A stretch of DNA of 64,000 bases, from NCBI GenBank assembly GCA_016081115.2, contig CM071926.1, positions 13,839,971 through 13,903,970 on the forward strand, read 5' to 3'. This DNA is from Rehmannia glutinosa. Taxonomy: Eukaryota > Streptophyta > Magnoliopsida > Lamiales > Orobanchaceae. The notes under the pieces are model-generated. The model saw only the letters and a list, made by a program, of their open reading frames with translations, did not search any database and had not been told where the DNA came from. Each line of letters starts with the position of its first letter. Positions within the stretch are counted from its first letter, which is position 1. This document shows, in pieces, positions 44,376 to 56,692 of the stretch. A program made the translations under genes and the position numbers.

Positions 44376-45690
44376 CCGGTTTGATGAACTCACGATTTTC
44401 CAATTATGATTATGAAATTTTGATTTATGAATCTATGTGAATCACGTTTCCGCTGCGAAAGATGTTGATTTACGAATATATAATGTTACCGCAGGAAGTT
44501 ACGGACTTGATGTTAATTACGTTTTCTATTGATTTGGGCATGACGAAATAATGATTGATTGTACATGGATTATTTGACTGAATGTTTTTTCTTGTTGTGT
44601 TAGTTGAATTGATGATAAGAATTTTCAATTCATGGTTAACTGATTCACGTGAATTACAGCCACAAAGAATTTTCAACTCAGTTAATTGATTCACATGTAT
44701 ATGAATTCATTCCATTATCATAGATTCACGTGAACAGATTCATGTATTAAAATGATTCTCTGTTTTAACTTCCACTTTTGCACTTAAATTATTGTTTGAA
44801 GTGGATTATTGTTTTTACTGTTGAAGCCACCTGAAGTCCCATTTGAACAGACGTTTATGCATTGATTAAAGAATGACTCCATTATGACTATTTGTATGCA
44901 CATGTATATATATATATATATATATATAATGTCTGATTACCGTTTTCTCCTTTAATTAAATTATAATCATATGGAGTGAACTCATATGAAGTTTACTGAT
45001 ATCATGGATTTCTATCCGACGTGCGTACAATGCAATTATAATTTCTTTGTAATTCAAAACCTTGGTTAATCATCAAAGTGGCCTAATCATTAAGCTTAAC
45101 TTACTTTATATTATTATTATTTAATTTGACGCGTCTATATAATGAATAATTTGTTAGTCACCAAAGTGGTCAAATTAGAAAGTACTTATAGATGTTAAAT
45201 TAAATAAATTTCAATTACCCATGATTATGTGATGCTATTAATCGAAATGACATTATGATATTTTGTAGTGGGTTAATTGAAGTTCATTGATTATAGAATA
45301 TTTACGGGTCGCCCAAAGGTTGATCAATTATTTTTTTAGTCGGGAACATAACCGTGGATAATTAATATACCTGGTTAGATGTGTTTAGTATATCCAAAGA
45401 TAACAAGCATGTCTAGTTAGAGTATATTTAATTACCGATAATGTGAACTCAACTTTTAGCTTCAATTACATTTAATGTAGTACATTATTGGATCACCCAA
45501 ATGAGAACTTCAATGTACATTTATTGTTTCATCTGAATGTATAGTATGTAATCTCAAAGCATTAATGATCAATCAACTCTTTTAATCAGTGCCTATTCCT
45601 GTTTCTCTTCATTCGCATGCTTCGTCTGTTCCGAGTGTATAATGGGCTTAACTTCCGGAATGGTGTGAGCAAATCCAATTTCACCTTGGT
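44376..45690 (+). other. Element F untranslated leader
   Basis: AT-rich, non-coding, with a TA microsatellite at 44905-44929. Its length of about 1.3 kb before gag is notable but all in one element. Confidence 0.7.
44905..44929. repeat. TA microsatellite in F leader
   Basis: About twelve TA units. Confidence 0.85.
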
Positions 45691-46430
45691 GTCTTGGATC
45701 TTGACTTAGCACTTCAAGTTGAGAAACCACCGCTATTAATCACCCGACTTAGCGGTGATGTTGAGAAATCGGTCCATGCTGCCGGGGAAAGATCAAACAA
45801 CCGAGCCCCGATGTTTATGCGAATGAGTATAGCAAACAACATCAAGGCTACTTCTTTCCTAACACCGAAAATGCTAAGGAATTCATGAAATTAGTAGGAG
45901 AGCGTTCCCAAAGCTGGCGATAAGTCTCTTGTTGGGACATTAATGGCTACTTTGACCACCATGAAGTTTGATGGTTCTCGTAGCATGCATGAGCACGTCA
46001 TTGAAATGACAAACATTGCGGCAAGACTAAAGTCCTTAAGGATGAACGTGGATGATAACTTTCGTGCACTTTATCTTAAATTCATCGCCTTCCTCGAGTA
46101 TGGTCCGTTCCAAATGAACTATAACACCATGAAGGACAAGTGGAATGTGAATGAACTTCATGGTATGCTAGTTCGGGAGGAACCAATGATTAAGAATCGA
46201 GGGGGGACTCATTATGTTCATCTCGTAACCAATCAAGGAGTGGTAAGAAAAGTTGGAACAAAGAAATGAAAGGGCAAGAAAAGGACCATTTAAAGTGAAT
46301 GAGTCAAATGCCCAAGTCGAGAAAAAGGAACACAACAACCTTAAGTGTCGCTTTTGCGGGAAAGCCAGGACACTTCCGGAAAGACTGAAACATAAGGCAT
46401 GGTTCAAAAGAAAGGTATGATTAACGCTTT
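45691..46430 (+). pseudogene. Element F: gag, degenerate
   Basis: Starts MDLDLALQVEKPPLLI at 45694, the conserved gag start in this copia group. It continues, after frame changes, with SLVGTLMATLTTMKFDG and HVIEMTNIAARLKSLRMNVD, then FGPFQMNYN-like and KDKWNVNELHGML segments (46090-46170). A zinc knuckle of the CxxCGKxGHFxKDC type is recognisable in broken form at 46345-46390. It would build the capsid. Frameshifts near 45888 and 46269 break it. Confidence 0.87.
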
Positions 46431-46746
46431 CGTATGTTTGAATCAAATTTAGTTGAAGTTCTCATAACACTTGGTGGCTTGATTCACATTGCACCACTGT
46501 GTTTCAAATACGATGCGAGGATTCCTACGACCCAAACCATAAATCCAAATGAAAAGTACGTCTTTATGAGAAACCGAGTCAAAGCTCAGTTGAAGCCATT
46601 AGAACTTATCGCTTTGATTTTAGATAATGGACACCATTTAGATTTGTTTCAAACTCTTTATGTACCTTCTGTTTCTCGCAATTTAGTTTCTCTTCTAGAC
46701 TTGATTCATTGGATACTCCTTTAATTTCAAGTAATGGATATTTGAT
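46431..46746 (+). pseudogene. Element F: protease and following region, degenerate
   Basis: The frame 46434-46724 contains TQTINPNEKYVFMRNRVKA and LDLFQTLYVPSVSRNLVSLL. These are the downstream part of the copia protease and the spacer to integrase. The D-S/T-G active-site box lies in a damaged upstream part and cannot be read confidently. Confidence 0.75.
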
Positions 46747-47900
46747 TTGTTCAAACAAAGTCTTCTTATTAGTTCTAGTGTTCTTAATGATGGTCTATAT
46801 AAATATAGGCTTGATAATTATTTTGTTGAGACTCTTTTAACCTTGCATCATAATGTTGGAACTAAACGTGGTTTAGTGAATGAAAATCCTACTTACTCGT
46901 GGCATAAACGTTTGGGACATGTTTCCAAAGAAAGATTAGAAAGATTGGTAAAGAATGAAATCCTCCCCGATTTAGATTTTAGCTATCTTGGTATTTGTGT
47001 GGATTGTATTAAAGGAAAACAAACAAAACATACAAAGAAATGAGACTACTAAGCACACAACTTCTTGAAATAATACACACCGATATTTGTGGGCCTTTTG
47101 ATGCTTCCTCTTTTTGGAAACAAAAGATATTTTATCACTTTTATCGATGACTTTTCACGTTATAGATATGTCTATCTATTACAAGAAAAATCTCATTCAA
47201 GTAAATGCCCTAGAGGTATTTCTTAATGAGGTTGAAAGACAACTAGATAGAAAAGTGAAAATTATCATCTGATAGAGGTGGTGAATATTATCGAAAATAT
47301 AATGAATCCGGGCAATGCCCAGGCCCATTTGCCAAATTCCTTGAAAAACGTGGCATATGTGCTCAATACACTATGCCAGGTACACCACAACAAAATGGTG
47401 TAGCGAGGAAGGCGTAATCGTACTCTATTGGAGCGTGGTTAGGAGTATGTTAAGTAATTCTTCATTACCCACATCATTGTGGATGCATGCACTTAAAGCT
47501 GTCATGTATCTCGTTAAACAGGGTTCCTAGTAAGTCAGTTCCTAAAACTCCTTTCGACTTTCTTGACCGGGTAGGAAACCTAGTTTGAGGCACCCGCATG
47601 TTTGGGGTTGCCCGAGAAATAAGAGCGTATAATCCACAAGAAAAGAAATTGGATTATAGGACAATCGGTGGTTACTTCATTGGTTATCTGAAAAATCCAA
47701 AGCGGTATAAGTTTTATTGTCTAATCATAATACAAGAATTATTGAAACTGGAAATGTTAGGTTCATTGGGAATGGTGAAGTTAGTGGGAGTCTAGAACCA
47801 TGAAAAGTGGACATTCAAGAAGTCGAGTGCAAATTCCTTTGCCTATAACTTCTTTTAAAGTTGTTGTTCCTCCAATTATGTAAACGACTAATATTGGATA
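46747..47900 (+). pseudogene. Element F: pre-integrase and integrase, degenerate
   Basis: 46747-47043 has LLTLHHNVGTKRGLVNENPT and WHKRLGHVSKERLERLVKNE, then ICVDCIKGKQTKHTKK (the integrase zinc finger). Beyond it, broken frames encode the HTDICGPF-like block (47075-47105), FITFIDDFSRY (47140-47160), the DRGGEYY equivalent (47273-47291) and a TPQQNGV segment (47385-47400). This is a classical DDE integrase in pieces. The frame 47598-47795 is its C-terminal chromatin-proximal part (IGYLKNPKRYKFY). Confidence 0.85.
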
Positions 47901-48129
47901 ACAACAACAAATTAATGATCTAGTCACCTACAATGAAGATAACATTGATGAACCAATAGTAAATGAACCACAACAGATAGCATTAAGAAGGTCCGATAGA
48001 CAAAGGCAATCCGCTATTTATTCGATGATTATGTGGTTTATTTACAAGAGTCGAATTTGACTTAGGAATTGATGATGACCAGGTTCATTTTCACATGCCA
48101 TTGAAAGTGTTAATTCTAATAAATGGTTT

Positions 48130-48890
48130 GATGCCATGAAAGATGAGTGAAATCTATGGAACATAATGAAGTTTGGGACCTTGTGGAATTGCTTGAAGGT
48201 TGTAAAAGAGGTGTAAATGGGTCTTTAAGACCAAGCGCGACTAAATGGCAATATCGAACAATATAAGGCGGACTTTTTTGCGAGAGGTTTTACTTAGAAA
48301 AATGGTATTGACTATAAGGAGACATTTTCACCGGTCTAAAAAAGATTCGTTTAGAATTATTATGGCTTTGGTGGCTCATTATGATTTAGAGTTACACCAA
48401 ATGGATGTGAAACCGCTCTTACGAATGGAAATTTGGAAGAAGATGTTTATATGGATCAACTTTGAAGGTTTTTCCATAGAAGGAAAAGAACATATGGTGT
48501 GTAAACTTAAGAAATCAATATACGGACTTAAACAAGATTCCGTCAATGGTATCTTAAGTTCAATGATACCATCACGTCTTGTGGATTTAAGGAAAACACT
48601 TGTTGATCGGTGTATATATCTAAAAGTCGAGTGGGAGTAAGTTTATCTTTTTGATTACGTATGTTGATGATATCTTGCTTGCAACGAATGATCTTGGTTC
48701 ATTGTATGAAACCAAGAAATTTCTCTCTAATGTGAAGGATATGGGAGAGGCAACTTATGTGATCGGTATAGAAATATTTCGAGATAGATCACAAGGATTG
48801 TTAGGGTTGTCTCGGAAAGCATACATTAATAAAGTTCTAGAGATTTAGAATGGAAAAATGCTCATCAAGTGTCGTTCCAATTCGAGAAAG
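48130..48890 (+). pseudogene. Element F: reverse transcriptase, degenerate
   Basis: KWFDAM and the W..V.L.EG context at 48120-48200 mark the start. HYDLELHQMDVK (48375-48412) carries the first catalytic Asp region, the segment LKKSIYGLKQDSVNG has lost one base relative to the usual LKQASRQW, and YVDD is encoded at 48660-48671 (TYVDDILLATND). 48720-48848 has FLSNVKDMGEATYVIGIEIF. At least four small frameshifts. Confidence 0.88.
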
Positions 48891-48894
48891 GAGA

Positions 48895-49631
48895 TAAGTT
48901 GATCTTATGCAATGTCCAAAGAATGAATTGGAACGCAAACAAATGAATGATATTCCTTATGCATCAATTATTGGGAGCTTGATGTATGCACGGACTCCCC
49001 ATACGAGGCCAGGCATTAGTTTTGCTATTGGAATGCTTGGCGATATCGAGTAATCCGGTATGGATCACTTGGAAAGAGGCGCAAGAAAGTCTTGAGGTAC
49101 TTGCAAGGAACAAAAAACCATATGCTCACTTATCGAAGGTCCGATCATCCGGGAGGTGATTGGTGATCTGATTCGGATTATGCGGGATGTGTTGATACTA
49201 GAAAATCCACATTTAGTTATTTGTTTCTATTAGCTGGGGGAGCAATATCTTGGAAAAGTTCGAAGCAGTCTATCATTGCTGCATCCACTATGGAAGCTGA
49301 ATTTGTGGCTTGCTTTGAGGCCACAATTCAAGAAAATTGGCTGCGGAACTTTATTTCAGGACTTCGAATAGTCGACAGTATTGCCAAGCCGCTGAAAATT
49401 TACTGTGATAATTTTGCAGCAGTCTTCTTCTCTAAAAACGGCAAGTATTCCAGAGGTGCTAAACATATGGAACTAAAGTACCTTGCCGTTAAAGAAGAAG
49501 TTCAGAAACAAAAAGTGTTAATTGAGTATATTAGCACCAATCTCATGATTGTGGATCCGTTAACTAAAGGATTGCCTCCAAAGACATTTATTGGGCATGT
49601 CGAAAGAATGGGCATTGTTAATGTGACTTAA
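48895..49631 (+). pseudogene. Element F: RNase H and C-terminus
   Basis: The final frame 49221-49631 is long and clean: AISWKSSKQSIIAASTMEAE, NFAAVFFSKNGKYSRGAKHM and IEYISTNLMIVDPLTKGLPP, ending in a natural stop. Upstream pieces include SLMYARTPHTRP and the YADSDYAGC-like segment at about 49160-49190. It would degrade template RNA. Confidence 0.9.
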
Positions 49632-50020
49632 GAATTTTATGCTTTATGTATTTGACACTCGAGCTCTTTTATGTAATGTTTCTGAAACTATCGTTATCTT
49701 GTTTGTCACTGATGTTTGTCCGATGTATACATGAAGTTTGACATAACTTTTGTGAGGATATTATGCGATATAGACATCAATGTGGACCATTATTGACATT
49801 ATCATTTATGAATCATCTTATGTAGAAAACTAATATTGTGGTACATAGAAGGAACTATATCGAGTTAATGATATAGAACCTAAGATGACTCATATTAGTT
49901 TATACTTAATAATGACATTATGATATGACCAATAAAGTTGCAACTTATCTTTATGTTGTGCACATTATGTTTATTATTTAAACCGTTAATGTATATTCTG
50001 TCACTCGGCAAGTGGGAGAA
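49632..50020 (+). other. Element F 3' untranslated region and polypurine tract
   Basis: No coding. It ends in GGCAAGTGGGAGAA (50007-50020), the purine tract immediately before the 3' LTR. Confidence 0.75.
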
Positions 50021-50257
50021 TGTAAGATATATGTGGCCACGTGCCATATATTTTTATTAGATATTAAATTAAGTGATATTTTAATATCTAATTAATGATT
50101 TTAAATAATTAATATATTTAACGATAAGTTGTATCGTTTTAAGGTCGTCCACAGAGTTGGTTTCTAAACCACCTCTACACGTTGATAGAACGTGTAATCT
50201 ATCGATTCTGCCCAGTACGAGTTTTGGCGAATAACCGCTCAAGAAACTGGTCCTCTC
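50021..50257 (+). repeat. Element F 3' LTR, first part
   Basis: Matches 43900-44140. It is interrupted by the TG of element B at 50258. Confidence 0.88.
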
Positions 50258-51132
50258 TGTTAGTCAAGTGGCTACGATAATCAAGAGGGGCGTGAATAGA
50301 TTATGCCGATTTTTCGCAAATCGCACTCTTTTCGAATGAACACGTAATTGACAAGAATGAAAATGCGAAAATTAAACAACACTCGATGATTTATAGTAGT
50401 TCAACCACCTAGGGCCTAATCTACTACCACCCGGTACATCAGAAATGGATTTCAAAAAGAAAAGAAAAAGATTTAATACAACACCACCTTTGAATATTAC
50501 CACAATCTTCTTACAACACCTTGAGCGAGATTACCACAATCTTCTTACAACACCTTCATGAGAGATTACCACAATTTTCCCTTCAACACCTATAAAGAGT
50601 ACCACACTCTTCAACACTTTTAAGATCAAACAAGTGTGTTCTTACCCAAGAACACTAACAAGGATATCTTGTTTTGGATGATAGAAAAATTCAAGATTAC
50701 AACTCAATAAATGAAGTATACAAACTTTGAGTGCAAGTGTAATCAAGAACAAAAGGCCTAGACCTCAAGATTGTGCAAGTGCGAGAACTTAGGCTATTAC
50801 AACAAGAATGTAAAAATGAAAGCTTTGAGAATTTTGCGATTTCTTGTTGTATTGTATGCTTGTGTGTTGTATCTAGTGTCTTCAAATCATCCTCTATTTA
50901 TAGGAGAATCTTCATATACATATGCTCATCTTTCTTCACTTTTGTCTACAAAAAGAGGATCACGAGATGTAGAAATATTGTACAAAAATCAAAAGCAAAT
51001 CTTGTTGATAAGAATTTCAAAGCGTACAATTTTTTGTCACAAAATACATAGGGCGAGGTTGCCGTATAAGATTTCGAACGTTTGAAAGAAAATAGTGTGA
51101 TCCGGGGACAGAGGTTGCGGGGGTGCGGCCGG
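50258..51132 (-). repeat. Element B 3' LTR, first part
   Basis: Starts TGTTAGTCAAGTGGCTACGA, with the rest like the LTRs of element A (repeats of ATTACCACAATCTTC; end of this part GGTGCGGCCGG). TATA box at 50895-50902. Confidence 0.85.
50895..50902 (-). promoter_or_regulatory. TATA box of B 3' LTR
   Basis: The minus strand reads CTCCTATAAATAGAGG, identical in context to element A. Confidence 0.5.
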
Positions 51133-52615
51133 TGTTAAGTTGGTTTTATACCAATGTATTGAGTGCTCTAGACTAGAATTTTGCGTTGTTTTCGGGTATT
51201 TTAGTGTTGTTTGAGTCGAGTTTGTGTCATTTGTTGTCGTTTGAGGGTCGGGACTAATCTTGGAAGCCGAATATGGTTAAAAACAATGAAAACGTGTTTG
51301 GGAGGTGAAGATCGCATTTTAGAAGTGTAAAATGGAAAATATCGAAGCGGAAGACGGACGGTCAAATTGGTACAGGGCTGATTCATTGGTGAGCTGCACG
51401 CCCATACACAGAGGCTGCAGCGCCCAAATATACAAAGCGCCAGGAGACGTGTGAAGGCTGGCGCACTGCAAATACACGATGACGTGACAACGGCAAGCGG
51501 ATGAGCGGAAATGATAGACCAAAGATGACAAAGGCAGGGAGCGAGATGGCGCACTTTGTAGCGCGCCATTCCCTGGGCCTGCGGTGCGCCGCGAACAAAA
51601 GACTGACACTGGGGCCTTGCAGCAAGGCGTCTTTTCCAGTGGCCTGCAGCCAACATTTTGGCTTGGGCACTTTTATTTTTGGGCCATTTGACGGTTTTTC
51701 GAGGTTTCAAGCCTATAAATATAAGAATGCTCGTACAAACAAGGGGTTGGACATTATTTTGAGCACAACGCTTTGGCAAGAGACTGAGCTAGGGTTCGGA
51801 CGCAATTGAAGGCATTCTCGTGCGGACACAGAGAATTCCTTCTCTTTTTCTTCTCAATTCTTTCTTTGTTTTTCTTTTTCGATTTCTTGAGATGTATAAT
51901 TATTTCTTCATGAATTTTTATACATCCAATATGAGCTAAACCCATATTTCTAGGGGATGGATGTAATTTACGTTTTGAACTATGTTTTGATTTTGATTTA
52001 TGAAATTCGCATGTTATTTAATCTATTTGTGCTATTTGATTTGATTGCATCTGGATTATCCGATGAATAATTTAGATTGTTTGGCGTGTTTGATTTGACG
52101 CCGAGAGAGGTAATTGAACGCTGGCCATAATTGCACAACACAGGGTTTCATAGAATCGAGAGGTTTATGAATCTTTTGAAGCTTTGTGATAGAATATTCA
52201 TTGAGCGCATTAGGGTTTAATTTATGATTTTTATAGAGATATCGAAATCGGTGGAACCTAGAATCACTTGGCACTCGAGAGAAGTGATAAGCGGTAGGAA
52301 TATTGGCTTATAGATTAATAACTTGTGATTAATAAACTGGATTGAAAACATAGGGGATAACTAGGTGAAATCAACCCTCTAGAATTCATCTTCTACGTGT
52401 TTGATTAATTGTGTGAACCAATTAGTTAGTTTATTTTTAGTTTTATTTTTAGTTTAATAAATCTTCATCCCTTTTTCGATTTCTAGATAGAATTAAGCTA
52501 TTTTAATTATAGTACTTAGTATAAAATTGATAACAATCACTGTGGGGACGATAACCCTACTTTCAAACCTATACTAAAACTCGACATCGCACGCTATGTA
52601 AGAAAGTCGCGATCA
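51133..52615 (+). repeat. Element G 5' LTR
   Basis: Starts TGTTAAGTTGGTTTTATACC and ends AAGAAAGTCGCGATCA. CpG-rich patch 51340-51660, TATA at 51714. Confidence 0.9.
51714..51721 (+). promoter_or_regulatory. TATA box of G 5' LTR
   Basis: AAGCCTATAAATATAAGAATG, repeated in the 3' LTR at 57272-57279. Confidence 0.6.
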
Positions 52616-52635
52616 AGTTTTTGCGCCGTTGTTTC
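52616..52635 (+). other. Primer-binding site region of element G (Athila type)
   Basis: TTGCGCCGTTG at 52621-52631. Typical Athila elements have TTGGCGCCGTTG here, so one G is missing and the distal part has changed. Confidence 0.6.
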
Positions 52636-52739
52636 AGGATTGTTTTATCCTATTTTAAACTAATACTATTACCAAGTAGTCTTAATACTAATCTAGACTA
52701 GTTTAGGAATCATAATTTCGTTTTCTCATTTGACTTGGT

Positions 52740-53800
52740 TCTGCTTATGCGAGATTCTAAAGATATTAATTTGCTTCATTTTGATCCGGAGATTGAAAAG
52801 GACACTTGAGTAATTCGGCGAAGAAGCGAGTAGAGAATCGAGCAATGGCGGGCGGGACGATGAGAATAATAAATCGGGTCGTGAATGTGCCACCATAGAG
52901 GCACTGCAGAAAGGGCAATCGGATTACTTTTCGCGTGAACGTGAGAATTACTCGGAATTGTGCGCCACCATAAATGCGAATAATTTCAATTGAAAATGGG
53001 CCTCATAAGCATGGTTTTGAGAATGGGTTTTGAGTCCAAGAGATGATCCGAATACACATCCGCCACATTCTTGGAAATTTGCGACACCATCAAGATGAAT
53101 GGTGCGGTCGATGAGGCCATTCGATTGAGGCTTTTCCGATTTCACTTAAAGGATAAAGTGCCAAACGTGTTACAGGACGTCACAGGGAGTATTACGAGTG
53201 GGATGATCGATTAAAAGTTCTTAGCAAAATTTTTCCCTCCTTGACAAGAAGACACTCCAACTAAAGAGCGAGATAGCCCGGTTCCAACAGATTGATTTTG
53301 AGCCGTTATACGAAGCTTGGGAGAGATTTAAAGATCATTGCGGAGATGCCCTGACATGGATATGCGGTAGCGAAGGAGGTTCAAAAGATTTCTACAATGG
53401 GCTGAATGGGCATACGAGGCGATACTAGATGAGGCATCGGGAGGTACATTGATGGCTAAAACACGACGGAGGCCTTACTTACTACTTGAAGAAATGGCCA
53501 CAAACAACTATCAAATGGCCCTCTCGAGAGATCAAAGACCGAAGCGATTGCGGTGTTCTTGAGCCAGATCAATGTCAACTTTGGTAGCTCAAATCTCGAG
53601 TCCGACAAAGCAATTAGCAATCATGAATACGTGCAACACACCACAACAAGCCGCACTCCCACCCGCCGCCACTCACGAGGCCGAGCAAGTCGATTATGTG
53701 AATAACCGGATTTTAATAATAGAGGTAATTTATTACCAACTCACTACCACCAGGGACTTCGCAATCATGAGAATCTCTCTTATAAAGAACAACAGAACGT
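52740..53800 (+). pseudogene. Element G: Athila gag, degenerate
   Basis: Starts near DINLLHFDPEIEK (52765-52800). Later come DDPNTH and FLEICDTI-like segments (53045-53090), LRLFRFHLKDKVPNVLQDV (53130-53180), FEPLYEAWERFKDHCGD (53295-53350) and FYNGLNGHTRR (53390-53425), then the EMASNNY equivalent (53490-53515). These are in the order seen in Athila gag, the capsid protein. Stops and frameshifts split it about every 100-200 bases. Confidence 0.85.
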
Positions 53801-54620
53801 ATTGAATCCACCTCAGGTTATCCAAACCCATCCAGGTTCAATGCACTCGGAGGTGAAAAAAGAAGATCGCTAGAGGAGATGCTCGGCTCATTTATCGAGA
53901 GATCAGAATCGAATGAATAGGAGCGAGGCGCAGATTGATGGTGCGAATACTAAGATGAGCACAACGGAGACGCACATTAGGTTGATCGGACACAAATGGG
54001 CCGATTGGCTCTGGCCGTGAATTCATGCAGAAAGAAGGGAAAGTTCCCGAGTGATACGAGGTTAATCGAGAAATCAGAATGCGGGTTTACGTGAAAAAGG
54101 GAAAAAAATTCTGGCCCGGGTTAATCACCTATTTATGCGAAACCAATGGAATCCAAGAAAATGAAGTTGGAAGATTTTGAGACTGTCTATTTGTGAGGAG
54201 TGTAGTGCAATAGTCCAAAGTAAACTACCTCGGAAAATGAAGGATCCAGGGGAGTTTCACTATTCCTTGTACTATTGGAGGAGTTTTCTTTGAGAAACCA
54301 CTTTGTGATCTTTGGTCCAGTGTGAACGATATCTCTTTTGATGTGACGAAGTTTGGGCTCGGGTAGGTGAAGTCACATCAATATCACTTTGCGGTTCCGA
54401 TCGATCCATCGCCTATCCGTGGGGAATCATTGAAGACGTATTGGTAAGAATTAATAAATTTGTTTTCCTGTGGATTTTGTAGTGTTGGGACGCGAACAAG
54501 GGGAAAAGAAAATACCTATCATCTTTGGGGCGACCATTTTTAGCTACATCACGTGCTTTGATCGATGTAGAAGCGGGGAGCTAACATTGAGGCAAATCGG
54601 GAGAAAGTTGTATTCACCAT
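53801..54620 (+). pseudogene. Element G: protease region, degenerate
   Basis: KMKDPGSF-like sequence (54235-54260), FTIPCTIGGVFFEKPLCDLW in place of the usual ..LCDLGA (54250-54315), then VNKFVFPVDFVVLGREQG-like (54455-54505) and VPIIFGATIF (54510-54540) are typical of the Athila aspartic protease. The catalytic DLGA box is altered (DLWSS). The chain stops at about 54620 and is not followed by RT. Confidence 0.8.
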
Positions 54621-56692
54621 CCATCCAACCAACAAGCTAAAATCGACATAAATAATGGTAGCGGATGGTTGGGAATATAATCAAGACATTGAGGTTGGGA
54701 AGTTTCTAAGGGCAATGTAGATAACATGCCTATTGGAGCCCCAACTTGAGGATAATGTCGACATAGTCCGGTCAAGATCGTAAACTTACCGGCGGGAGGC
54801 AACCCAAGCCCCTTTTATTGCTTTCTTAGTTTTAATATAGTTTAGTAGTTGTTTCTCATCCATTCATTATTTGGTAAGTTTGCAACTTCCAAACCCCACC
54901 CCATTTTCCCCATCTTGTGATTTTTGGTGTGATTGGATTGTAATAGTGCTAGGATAATTGTTGTTGATTTGTGGATTGTGGATTGGTTGCTCATGCTAGA
55001 CTTAGGATTGGTGTTGATTTTGGGATTGAATTGGTTATCCATTGCATTCACTATCTTTGCCCAAATTCATGCACATGAGGTGTTTGATAAAATGCCCAAT
55101 GACAATTTCACATTGTTTAGTGCTATCTTGCATATCTATGCTTATCTTTTTGACATGGCATTATATTTTCTACTTGGGTGCATTATGTATGGGCTTTGAT
55201 TTTAGATTTCTCACCCATAACCAAATTCCTTGGTTCCACGAGTTTTGCTTTCTTGTCTACCTTGCTAGGTTGCAAAAATACGAAACCAAAGAGGAGGCCC
55301 AGGCTAAGGCGAAGGGAAAAAAGACCACACCTCCGGGCATACAACACTCACGAGCTTGTGCGTTAGGATGCATGGTGAGCTTATACGAGACATCTCCTAC
55401 ACGTAGTAGTACCACATGACTTAAGGAGCCTTCGCTCCTGGGCTACGAGGAAAGTCTTTTTTCCCACCTCTCCATTAGGGACAATGTCGTTTTAAGTTTG
55501 GGGGGTGCACTCTATTTTTATTCATCGAGTCGTGTCTTGAGTAAAAAAAATGATAAAAAGATTCTAGAGTCGAGTCGGGGCGTTTGTAAAATTGTGAAAC
55601 TGCATGACTAAATTAATTTGTTGAATATGAGTTGAGCGATTCAAAAGAGCATGTGTTTGAAGCTGTGATCTATTCTTCTTTCCATCGATTCCATACTATG
55701 TGCTTAACTCTGTTGATTTATTTGGAAATGGTTTAGGCGGTTGAGTGGTTCCTTTATGATCCCATAGGATGCTAGAACTTGTCGATCACTAGTCGGCGAA
55801 ATCTGGCGAAGTAACATTAAGGAAGTGATTTAGGCCATCTTTGAACAAGCTAGAGCCTAAAATGCCTACCTTTGTATTATATTTTCCCTAGTGTCCCCCT
55901 TTGAGCCGTATAAACCCATTTCTTTGGCAACCAATCGAATACCCAGAGCCTAAATGTGAATATCCTAATTACCCACCACTCATACACACAAAGTATAGAA
56001 AAATATTGGAAGTTGAGGAGGATATGATGAGAATGGTGTGTATTTAATTGAATGAAGTTTCCCGAGAAAAGAAAATATGAAACCCCATGTACGCAAAATA
56101 ATAAGTTTGGGGGTTCCGAAAAAAAAAAGAAAAAAAAGAGAAAGAATAAAAAATGAAAAGAGAAAAATCGAGTGGATTGAAGGTTCATAAACATTGGGGA
56201 TGTCAAAAAGCGAAGGGTAGTATTGATTGTTGATTAAAAGTGATAATTGTGTGTTTGGGTGATTTGAGCCATTTAATCCTATATTTTCCTACCTTACCCT
56301 AAGCCCACATTACAAGCTTTAAAAGTCCTATTGATCCTTGTGTTACATTAGCTTTACATTAGTGGAGATTAGTGTGAAAGACAAGCCTATGGAGTCCGGT
56401 AAGCATATCATCTCTATATTCAAAAAGTGGATCATTTTGAAAACACTGAAAGTGTGTGAATCTATCCGGATAATGAAACGGGGTTAGCATGAACATTCCA
56501 CCTTCATGATCACATTGTGAAAATACGTGCTTGATTGATAGTGAAGCGGAATTTGACGAATGAGTTTGGTTGTGAAGTTTTGCGATTAGTCCGTTTGAGT
56601 CGAGTTGTCTTTATTTGGTTTCCTTCATGTTTGTCGATTTTTAGAGTTTGTAATTTCTTGAGGACAAGCAAACGTCTAAGTTTGGGGGTATT
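54621..56692 (+). other. Element G 3' non-coding region and polypurine tract
   Basis: No RT, RNase H or integrase motifs were seen. The sequence GACAATGTCGTTTTAAGTTTGGGGGGTG (about 55480-55507) is the usual non-coding tail of Athila elements. The final purine tract is AAGTTTGGGGGTATT (56679-56693). Two or three short frames (for example 54933-55199) lack recognisable content. Confidence 0.7.

Larger units (their letters stand above)
43900..50257 (+). mobile_element. Element F: copia retrotransposon (plus), 3' LTR cut by element B
   Basis: 5' LTR 43900-44361, tRNA-Met-like primer site, 1.3-kb leader, gag, protease, integrase, RT and RNase H in copia order, polypurine tract AAGTGGGAGAA (50010-50020), then 3' LTR from 50021. 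The 3' LTR is interrupted at 50257 by element B, whose other end is outside the window, so the rest of F's LTR and the second TSD (TCTAT at 43895-43899) cannot be seen. Frames are broken by stops and single-base indels. It belongs to the same family as element E. Confidence 0.9.

Noticed and set aside
51201..51779. 192-codon minus-strand frame
   Set aside because: Antisense to G's 5' LTR across the CpG-rich patch. Not conserved in frame between the two LTRs.
55880..56206. 109-codon phenylalanine-rich minus frame
   Set aside because: Low-complexity A/G tract on the plus strand in G's non-coding tail.
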